A stretch of DNA of 9,730 nt. Source: an uncultured Campylobacter sp. Lineage in GTDB: Bacteria; Campylobacterota; Campylobacteria; Campylobacterales; Campylobacteraceae. Below, one piece after another: positions 1 to 6,139 of the stretch. Position numbers and translations under genes: made by a program. The first letter of the stretch is position 1, and the number at the start of each line of letters is the position of its first letter. The stretch lies in the NCBI GenBank assembly GCA_937965895.1, contig CALCKS010000242.1, positions 1 to 9,730 on the forward strand, in the 5' to 3' direction. The notes beneath the pieces are model-generated. The model had not been told where the DNA came from, ran no database searches, and saw only the letters and a program-made list of their open reading frames with translations.

Positions 1-2
1 AA

Positions 3-845
3 GGAAGACTAACTAAACCCGAATACAAAGATATTTACGATACGGTGGAGAGAAACGTAGATACTTTAAAATCAAGACTATTTTCGGGAGAGTGGAGAGT
101 GTGCGCAGGGATATTAGGAGATAAAAGAGCATTTGCTTCAGCTACCGTTCTTAATAACTCAGGCTTTAAATCAAGAGCTAGACAATCCGTATTCTTAGCG
201 GCCCAACTAGGAGAAGTAGATGCTTTAAAAGTACTGGCTAGATATTTTTCTACTTCTGCTTATATGTCTGGATCAAACAAAAACCTATCCCGCTCCTTAG
301 AATTCCAAGCCCTCTACGAAAATCCTCCTCTAGACCAATACGGTATGATACCTTATCTGGATGAGATAATAGGGAGCGATTTTATTATGGATTTTTCAAA
401 AAGCGGAGTTGCACTAGACCCAGATGGCGGAGTAATGAGGTATTTTAGGGAACAAGTGGAAGAAAAGGGTAAATTTTTAGATCCAAGAGATGCAGACGCA
501 AACGAGAAAACCAGAGAAGAATTTGTAAAGGCCGTTGAAGAAGCTCTAAGGGATGAGGCTTTGCCGTATGATGTGGCTGAGCCAGACGAAAAGGAATACA
601 AGCAGGTTATCTTAAATAGAGATATTAATATCCTCGAATCCAAAATAATGTCCCTAACTCCTCCGGAAGGTTATCCTAACGCACCGTATTATAACACTCC
701 CGAAGAACTAAAAAGAATGTATGAATCGGGTAAACTGGATAAAAGACTAAATCCTTTAACTCCTACTATGTATAAACCTAGCTTTCCAAAAGATCTAAAA
801 GATAAGATAGAAGAGTATGCTAAAGAGCATAATATTAAGGATTAG
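3..845 (+). CDS. Hypothetical protein, 3' part of a gene entering from the left edge
   Basis: The frame is open from base 3 and ends with TAG at 843-845. A GTG at 45 could be read as a start, but it has no ribosome site in front and the codons before it are open, so I read this as the C-terminal part of a longer gene. About 280 residues are visible. Counting from that GTG, residues 49-68 (VFLAAQLGEVDALKVLARYF) resemble one helix pair of an ankyrin- or Sel1-like repeat. The rest is charged and helical, followed by a Pro/Tyr-rich stretch (about 208-245) and a Lys/Glu-rich tail. There is no signal peptide or membrane segment in the visible part. I do not recognise the family. It is followed by a strong terminator, so it ends its own transcription unit and is unrelated by strand to the genes on the right. 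Confidence 0.75.
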   Translation, partial: GRLTKPEYKDIYDTVERNVDTLKSRLFSGEWRVCAGILGDKRAFASATVLNNSGFKSRARQSVFLAAQLGEVDALKVLARYFSTSAYMSGSNKNLSRSLEFQALYENPPLDQYGMIPYLDEIIGSDFIMDFSKSGVALDPDGGVMRYFREQVEEKGKFLDPRDADANEKTREEFVKAVEEALRDEALPYDVAEPDEKEYKQVILNRDINILESKIMSLTPPEGYPNAPYYNTPEELKRMYESGKLDKRLNPLTPTMYKPSFPKDLKDKIEEYAKEHNIKD

Positions 846-857
846 GTAGATTGGGAT

Positions 858-911
858 AATTTAAGCAAGCCCGTTAAACGAGCTTGCTTAAATTTATATA
901 GTATTATTTTT
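858..911 (+). terminator. Rho-independent terminator, probably bidirectional
   Basis: A perfect 13-bp inverted repeat (858-870 with 882-894, AATTTAAGCAAGC and its complement) encloses an 11-base loop. Two further C-G pairs can form inside the loop. A T-rich stretch with seven T's follows at 907-913. It lies 13 bases after the stop of the left-edge gene. The AT-rich arms make it symmetrical, so it may also stop transcription coming from the right. Confidence 0.8.
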
Positions 912-1092
912 TTGAGATATAGCTTTCTAGAGCCTTTAGTACTAAATATTCAAAGGCCTCCTTTTTCTCCTGAGTACTTTTGGTAACGGCTCCGGATAGG
1001 TACTTAAAAAACGAGTTCTAGAAGCCGTGTTTACAACTCCAACTCTTGAAATGTTCTACCCCAAAGCGAGTGCCAATGCCTGTTATAGCCAT
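904..1092 (-). pseudogene. Broken small reading frame (relic)
   Basis: On the minus strand a frame runs from ATG at 1092 to TAA at 904, with one in-frame TAG at 1018-1020 (codon 25). The part after the TAG reads like real coding sequence: helical and Lys/Glu-rich, ending in ALESYISKK. There is no ribosome site before the ATG. An alternative frame at 1083-1235 (50 codons without a stop) suggests that the original gene extended further upstream and has suffered frameshifts. The family is not recognised. It lies tail to tail with the left-edge gene, across the terminator. Confidence 0.3.
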
Positions 1093-1420
1093 TGACTATG
1101 GGAATTCCGCAGGTTTCGTATCTTTTTAAAATATGGGTGTGCTGTTGGAGATTCTTTAAAAATATTGTTGTTGCCCGACAATATTACAACGATAGAAATA
1201 TATATCAGATGATGGATATGTGCTGCATTGGGAGTTTATGGAAAATTATATAAAATAGCTACACCATAAGCCACTATCTATAAAAAACATAGTAGGTTTT
1301 GCTCCAAATTTAGATATTTAAAAATGGGGTGAATTTAAGATTAAAAATTTATTTTCCTGTTTTAGTTAAAAACAAATGTGGAAATGTCTCAAGTCTAGTA
1401 AACGATTATAATATAAATGG
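1093..1420. other. Gene-poor, decayed sequence
   Basis: No intact gene is visible. The only open stretch of note is minus strand 1083-1235, without a start codon or ribosome site. It contains a plausible protein-like segment (SGNNNIFKESPTAHPYF) and may be a frameshifted upstream part of the relic at 904-1092. The remainder is AT-rich with stops in all frames. Confidence 0.4.
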
Positions 1421-1758
1421 CTCAAGATAAGTTAAAAACTTTTTAAGGAGTTTTTCTCAAAGAGAGCGTAGGCATAAGAACCATGATCTAGTCGATGAAA
1501 ACAAGCATATCTATTATTTCCGAATTTTAGAGAAAAAATTGAGAGAAATTTTATGATATTTTTTATCTGAGAATATGATATGAAGAACTTAGTATAAAGT
1601 GCGGGTGAATTATTATGTCCTTTTATATGGGGCTTAATGGCAATAATATCTTTATATATGGCACTGCAATATATCATTGTTTCGAATAAAGTCTTTAAAA
1701 CTTGAATCTGATTGAATAAAAATAAGAGCTCACTTTAAAGTTTTTAACTTACCTTGAA
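1421..1758. mobile_element. Small element bounded by terminal inverted repeats (MITE-like or deleted IS)
   Basis: The left end at 1422-1443 (beginning TCAAGATAAGTTAAAAACTT) is repeated in inverted orientation at 1757-1736, with 21 of the first 22 bases identical. The element is about 336 bp. The left end also matches, over about 36 bases with few differences, the end of the IS1595-like relic at 6089-6124. The two elements therefore belong to one family. Inside there is no intact transposase. The 81-codon minus-strand frame at 1432-1677 runs into the repeat and looks incidental. An AAGGAG motif at 1445-1450, just inside the left repeat, is matched in the other copy and may be the old ribosome site of the transposase. 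I saw no clear target duplication. Confidence 0.6.
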
Positions 1759-1786
1759 CATAGCTAAAAATACCGAATATCAAGCT

Positions 1787-1806
1787 AAAAGCCCTTACTT
1801 TAGGGC
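1787..1806 (-). terminator. Terminator-like hairpin downstream of the dynamin operon
   Basis: Read on the minus strand, GCCCT pairs with AGGGC across a 6-base loop and is followed directly by TTTT. The stem is short. It lies about 300 bases after the stop of the last dynamin gene, close to the right end of the TIR-bounded element. It is the nearest recognisable candidate for the end of the operon. Confidence 0.35.
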
Positions 1807-1982
1807 ATTTATTATTTATTATATTGAAAATCTCACTTTTCAAACTATTTTATATCTTTACTAACCATAATATCATGTCCATAATTCTCTTAAAATTGTT
1901 TTTTCCTCTAAAAGATCTTGTTTTAGCTTTGTAAGTATTAGTGCTGAAATTGTCTTATTATATTACCTAATTTTTACAAATT

Positions 1983-2043
1983 TAGAGGCTCTCTTTGATT
2001 TAAGCTCACATAAAAGTAGCTGTAAAGTTATGATGAGCCTCTA
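1983..2043. repeat. Inverted repeat, 9-bp arms
   Basis: TAGAGGCTC at 1983-1991 is perfectly complementary to GAGCCTCTA at 2035-2043, with 43 bases between. It lies 63 bases downstream of the dynamin operon stop. It could fold in the 3' tail of the mRNA, or be the ends of a lost small element. No T-run follows closely. Confidence 0.35.
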
Positions 2044-2105
2044 TTTATTGTATTAGATTTTTACAACGTTTTTAGATAATACCAAATTTTATTAAAAGTT
2101 AAAAT

Positions 2106-3809
2106 CTATCTTATAACTTCAAACTCTGCATCGATAGTCTCGCCCACATCAAGCCATTTTTTAAAATTAGCCTGTGTCTCTTTCATGGTCTCTATATCTT
2201 TTTCTATCTCTTCTAAATTTGAAGCAAGCTTTATATAGTCGGGGAAAAAAATATCAATAAAATTATCGCCGTTAATTAGATCCAATATCTCTTTTCTCTG
2301 TTTTTCGAAGCTATCTACCATATCGCCAATGGTAGCCTTAAATTTACTTTCTCGCTCTTGTTTTTGAATACTATCCCAAATTTCCATTCCAAGACCGATA
2401 ACGGAAAGCAATACATTTGCCCCAGCCGCGAATTTAGTTGCTCCCCATGGTTTAAATTTTAAAATTTTAGACAAATCAACGCCCACAAGCTTTGCAGTAC
2501 TCACTATACCATCTCGCGCTATCTTTACGTTGGTTGCGTTTATAATGCCTGAGCTTTTTAAATACTTTACGCCCTGACTACCGTAACTAAGCAAGGCAGA
2601 GTTAAAATTATCCACTTCGGCTTGAAAATTTACCTCGAGCCTACTTATGGCGTGATTAACCGAGTTCGTAAGCTTATCAAATTCATTTTGTATGCGAGTA
2701 TTCATATTTATACCTTCACTACCTATCTCGCGCTGAAAAAAATCATTAAAACTATCAATGCTAGTTCCATGGGCCTGCAAAATAATGTCACTAAAATATC
2801 CAGTTATAAATTCCCTTAGTTCAACCCTTATTTTTGAAATTTTATTTGAGAGTGGCATCAGCTCTTTACTTATTCGTTCCCTTGTATCGTTTAGAGAGTT
2901 TATATTTTTAGCTATCTCCTGCTGTATTCCCCTTGCTACCGGAAGTTGTTTATTTATAACATCTGCTATGACGCTTTTTTTGCTTTCATTTACTATATTT
3001 GCTATGCCGCCGTTGGTTTTTATCTTTGTGCTTGTAGCTTCTTGTAAATTTGATATATGCGACAATTTTTTAAATTCAGCTAAATTTTCTATCCAGTACT
3101 CTATGCCATTATCAAATGGATTTGCCGATACAGCTACGATAGATAGCTCATTTATTTCGTTTTGCGTTAGTTTTATTAGCTCACATAATCGCTCGATTAC
3201 ATTTTGTTTTTTGATATTAAATTCGCTTTTGTAGGCAACTTCATCCTCTATGTCGGCCACTTCGTCAAATTTACTTAGAACGAATATCGTCCTAGGTAGC
3301 AAATTTAACTCTCTAAAAAGCCAGTTTAGGTCGCTTTCGTGGCTTTGTTTTATGGGATTTACCGGATTTAGCACGTATAGCACTAGATGTGCTTCGCTTA
3401 CGTATTTTTTGGTTATATCTTTATATTTTTGTATCGTATGTGCTTCGTCATTAAATTTTTCTTTAAACCCAAATAATCCTGGAGTATCTACAAGCTCGAT
3501 TTCATCATCTACGTTATATATTTTGACTTCATCAGATGACTCCTCGTGGCTTATTTTCATAGATGTCTTATCTAATTTTTCAAGCCAAGCAGCAGCTATT
3601 GATGTTTTACCCTCGCTAAAGCCGCCTACGAGTGCTATTTTTAGCTTACCATCCTGCACGTTTTTCAGTGCATTTGCGAGTTTTGTTTTTATGCTTTCGT
3701 CTATGCTTATGCCGTATTCCTCGCCTTCTATCAAAAACTCTTGCAACCTCTTTAAAATTTGCATCGCTTTGTCTTGTTGACTTTTAAATTCTGCCAAGGT
3801 ATTATTCAT
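2106..3809 (-). CDS. leoA: Dynamin-like GTPase, LeoA type
   Basis: A 567-residue bacterial dynamin-like protein. An N-terminal helical segment (1-55) is followed by a GTPase domain. Its G1 loop is VGGFSEGKTS (61-70), its G3 is DTPG (108-111), its G4 is SKFD (179-182), and a G5-like SAN lies at 228-230. Residues 290-410 are long helices that would form the stalk. A hydrophobic patch (about 457-475) is the likely membrane-contact region, and a final helical part (485-550) returns to the neck. The GGFSEGKTS loop, the size and the place after a LeoBC-type gene fit LeoA of enterotoxigenic E. coli. This identification is from memory of the family, not a search. The ATG lies 5 bases after AGGAGG (3815-3820) and overlaps the upstream gene by 8 bases, so the two are translationally coupled. 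Bacterial dynamins remodel or tether membranes in a GTP-dependent way, and pairs of this kind are known as the Eleos anti-phage system. Confidence 0.85.
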   Translation of the reverse strand: MNNTLAEFKSQQDKAMQILKRLQEFLIEGEEYGISIDESIKTKLANALKNVQDGKLKIALVGGFSEGKTSIAAAWLEKLDKTSMKISHEESSDEVKIYNVDDEIELVDTPGLFGFKEKFNDEAHTIQKYKDITKKYVSEAHLVLYVLNPVNPIKQSHESDLNWLFRELNLLPRTIFVLSKFDEVADIEDEVAYKSEFNIKKQNVIERLCELIKLTQNEINELSIVAVSANPFDNGIEYWIENLAEFKKLSHISNLQEATSTKIKTNGGIANIVNESKKSVIADVINKQLPVARGIQQEIAKNINSLNDTRERISKELMPLSNKISKIRVELREFITGYFSDIILQAHGTSIDSFNDFFQREIGSEGINMNTRIQNEFDKLTNSVNHAISRLEVNFQAEVDNFNSALLSYGSQGVKYLKSSGIINATNVKIARDGIVSTAKLVGVDLSKILKFKPWGATKFAAGANVLLSVIGLGMEIWDSIQKQERESKFKATIGDMVDSFEKQRKEILDLINGDNFIDIFFPDYIKLASNLEEIEKDIETMKETQANFKKWLDVGETIDAEFEVIR

Positions 3810-5805
3810 CTTTTCCTCCTAAATTTTTAATGCTTTTAAATACATTTTCTAGTTTTTCAATATTTTCAATAAAAAGCTCTTCTGTAGTTTGAACACTTTG
3901 TATGAAAAAATATAGATTAGCTGTTATCTCATCAAGCACCACCCTAATTTCCTCTAAATTTTTATCAAGGCTTGGAGTGATATTGTTTTTTATGCGATTT
4001 GCTACTTTGTGTATATTGTCATCAGCTTTTTGCCTTTGTTGTGATTTTTTGTAATCACTATCGAACCAACCCCAAACTGACTTTAAAAAGCTTACCATTA
4101 CAGTAACTACACCGACTCCAAAGGCTGCCCAACCCATAGGATTCCAGGCATTTGTAAGAGCAAAAGTCATTATCAGACCCCCTGCCCCTACAGCGCTCCC
4201 TAGTAATCCCATTTTGTCCACACCGCTTTTGATATCGATATTTACGCTAAACGAACCAATATTTACGCTTTGTAGCTCATTTATGGTTTCATTCGCTTTT
4301 CTAGCAAAGTTACTTAAATCCTGTTGCACCATTGACTCAAATTCATTAAAGCTGCTTTTAATAACGTTAGGTAGTTTGTTTTGTAAATTTTGAACATTTT
4401 GGTTTAGGAGGTATTCTAATTTCCTCTTGAAATCGTCATTACTAACGTCTTTATCTATATAGTCATAAATAGAGTTTCTGGTTTCTCTTCTAAAATTTTC
4501 TATTTCCTTGTCCACGTCAATGTTGGCACCATTTTTAAGTGATAAAAAAGCCGTATTTATATTGTTTTTAGCATCTTGATATTCCCGCATAAGCATCTCT
4601 TTAAGTGGTAGAATATTATTGCATAAAATATCTTTTAAGACGTCTATCAACTGTTTTAGTACGCTATTTGCTTTATAGAAATTTGATTTTTTTATCTTTT
4701 TTTGAGCATTGTCCGCTAGTTCATTTTGCAAAAACAAACCAAATTCATCAAGATTAGAGCGGTTAATCAGCTCATTTTTATCAAATTTGTCTAAAAATTT
4801 AGCTCTATCTTGAGCAGCTTTGGAGCCTTCAAGTAAGCACTCGGCTACACCAAGAAACGCTATTTTTGCCGATACGACTTTATGTGAAGCATAACTATCG
4901 CCAATTATTTCTCGCATCTTTTCATCTACCACTAAAAGCGATTTTTGCTCGCCCTCATTTAGTAAGTTTTCTTTTAGCTGATGATGGGAATTAATGCGTT
5001 TATTAAACAAGGCATAAACTTCGCTTTGATCACTTAGATGCTCTTTTATTTTTTCAATCGTTCCTTTTTTGTTATTTTCGCCTTTTTGTGGGGGAGTAAC
5101 TGAGCTAGTGACATAAAATACTGCATGAGCTCTTTTAACCGACTCTAATATCTCTTCTATTACCTTCTCTTCGCTTCCTTCGATGCCAGGCAGATCTATT
5201 AGTATAAAATCGTCAAATTCATAGCTAGTAGACTTCCTTGTAAAATCAGGCCTTCCGTCGCCAATTATCGCACCGTCGGCTAGTTCTATCATCTCACAAA
5301 CTTCTTTGTTCAAAAAAATTCTCTTAAAACTTATTAGAAATAACCTTAAGCGATTTATTAATGTCTTTCTGTTTTGCTCATTTGATACCAATATTGTTTT
5401 CTCTTGGTCATCAAGTTTTTCTTTATTTTCTTGGATTTTTCTTATTTTTTCTACTGATAAGCCGCCAAATTTTTGTTTTAACTCGTTAAATTTAGACATA
5501 TTTTTTGTCTTTACGATTTCGCCTAGATATATTCTTAATGCTTCTATTAGTGTTGATTTGCCAGCATTAGTCTCGCCGTAAAAAGCAATTACCAACTTAT
5601 CCCATTCGCTATTTTTCTTTAACTCGGATATTGCATTATCTAAAGTTTGGTTTTTAAAACTTGATACGATTTTTAGCACTCGCTCTTTTGATCCCTGAAC
5701 TGCTTCATTTTCGCTTTTTTTATCAAGATCAGATAAGATTTTATTTACAGTATTATCTATAAAATTATAAATTTGATGTGGGTTTTGAATAATGTGCTCA
5801 TTCAT
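3802..5805 (-). CDS. Dynamin-like GTPase, LeoBC type
   Basis: A 667-residue dynamin-like GTPase and the first gene of the two-gene operon. The G1 loop is GETNAGKST (77-85) and the G3 is DLPG (204-207) after a hydrophobic strand. The G4 position is FNKR (267-270), which lacks the usual aspartate. Between G1 and G3 lie about 120 residues, many charged (about 100-150), so this is an extended switch region. A helical stalk (365-525) leads to a strongly hydrophobic segment (about 533-578), the likely membrane paddle, and C-terminal helices (585-660) complete the bundle. There is no signal peptide, so the protein would be cytosolic and bind the inner membrane peripherally. The start is fixed by an upstream in-frame TAA and an AAGGA at 5812-5816. 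The last codons overlap the start of the LeoA-type gene. It resembles LeoB/LeoC of the leo operon and Campylobacter dynamin pairs. Which of the two names fits best cannot be told here. Confidence 0.82.
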   Translation of the reverse strand: MNEHIIQNPHQIYNFIDNTVNKILSDLDKKSENEAVQGSKERVLKIVSSFKNQTLDNAISELKKNSEWDKLVIAFYGETNAGKSTLIEALRIYLGEIVKTKNMSKFNELKQKFGGLSVEKIRKIQENKEKLDDQEKTILVSNEQNRKTLINRLRLFLISFKRIFLNKEVCEMIELADGAIIGDGRPDFTRKSTSYEFDDFILIDLPGIEGSEEKVIEEILESVKRAHAVFYVTSSVTPPQKGENNKKGTIEKIKEHLSDQSEVYALFNKRINSHHQLKENLLNEGEQKSLLVVDEKMREIIGDSYASHKVVSAKIAFLGVAECLLEGSKAAQDRAKFLDKFDKNELINRSNLDEFGLFLQNELADNAQKKIKKSNFYKANSVLKQLIDVLKDILCNNILPLKEMLMREYQDAKNNINTAFLSLKNGANIDVDKEIENFRRETRNSIYDYIDKDVSNDDFKRKLEYLLNQNVQNLQNKLPNVIKSSFNEFESMVQQDLSNFARKANETINELQSVNIGSFSVNIDIKSGVDKMGLLGSAVGAGGLIMTFALTNAWNPMGWAAFGVGVVTVMVSFLKSVWGWFDSDYKKSQQRQKADDNIHKVANRIKNNITPSLDKNLEEIRVVLDEITANLYFFIQSVQTTEELFIENIEKLENVFKSIKNLGGKDE
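3815..3820 (-). promoter_or_regulatory. Ribosome binding site of the LeoA-type gene, inside the preceding gene
   Basis: AGGAGG on the minus strand lies 5 bases before the ATG at 3809 and within the last codons of the LeoBC-type gene. Its TAA (3802-3804) falls 3 bases into the next frame after ATGAA. This 8-base overlap with a full-strength site implies coupled translation and a fixed ratio of the two GTPases. Confidence 0.8.
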
Positions 5806-5828
5806 ATTTTTTCCTTAAAAATATAGGA

Positions 5829-6124
5829 TCAAGATAAATTAATCAGAATTTTTAGCTACGACTTGGTTAAACCAAAAATTCTCAATGTCTTTAATGTGGT
5901 TTTATCATTAATTTCTTATAGAACACCAAGCGTAGATAAAATTTATTTCTTGAATGCTTTATTTTATAATTAGCTTTGGTTCCGTAATCCATTAACCTGC
6001 CATAAACCTTCCAACAATCAGAATAAATAACGCTCTCGTCTAGTTCACTCTACGCTTTGTTTGCTACTAACAAGACATACTATTTTTAAGAAAAACTCCT
6101 TTAGAAGTTTTTAACCTATCTTAA
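5829..6124 (-). mobile_element. Relic of an IS1595-family insertion sequence
   Basis: A deleted insertion sequence lies between the WG-repeat gene and the dynamin operon. Its upstream end (6124 down to 6089) matches the left end of the element at 1421, including a GGAG motif after the repeat. Its other end (from 5829, TCAAGATAAATTA) is a weaker copy of the same repeat. Only about 296 bp remain. The coding part left is the second half of the DDE transposase domain (5839-6049), while the N-terminal half is missing. The relic ends about 23 bases before the LeoBC-type start, so the dynamin operon now has IS-derived DNA as its immediate upstream region. Confidence 0.7.
5839..6049 (-). pseudogene. 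IS1595-type transposase fragment (C-terminal DDE half)
   Basis: Frame one (6049-5891) encodes ESVIYSDCWKVYG, the strand with the second catalytic aspartate and the Trp that follows it in IS1595/ISXO2 transposases. It continues with KIKHSRNKFY, the conserved H-S-x-N motif. A shift of frame then gives HIKDIENFWFNQVVA (to the TAA at 5839). This holds the I-E-N-F-W motif with the catalytic glutamate. The N-terminal zinc-finger and first aspartate region are absent, and stops and a frameshift separate the pieces, so it cannot be functional. The match is to family motifs that I recognise, without alignment. Confidence 0.75.
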
Positions 6125-6139
6125 GTCTTAATTATTATC

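Larger units (their letters stand above)
1759..2105. other. Intergenic stretch with a gene relic
   Basis: No intact gene. A minus-strand frame at 1873-1962 encodes a coherent, strongly helical segment (ILTKLKQDLLEEKTILRELW) ended by TGA, preceded by TAA and with no start, so it is probably a gene fragment. The stretch also carries a terminator-like hairpin (1787-1806) and a 9-bp inverted repeat (1983-2043), listed separately. It forms the downstream region of the dynamin operon. Confidence 0.4.

Noticed and set aside
353..643. 96-codon minus-strand frame
   Set aside because: Antisense to the left-edge gene, Ser-rich shadow composition and no start signal.
1432..1677. 81-codon minus-strand frame
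   Set aside because: It lies within the TIR-bounded element, runs into its inverted repeat, has no ribosome site and has no recognisable domain.
2622..3780. Plus-strand open frames of 65, 158 and 176 codons
   Set aside because: They lie antisense inside the LeoA-type gene, lack ribosome sites and read as Ser/Phe/Leu-rich shadow sequence.
5306..5581. 91-codon plus-strand frame rich in Phe/Leu
   Set aside because: Antisense to the charged insert and P-loop region of the LeoBC-type gene.
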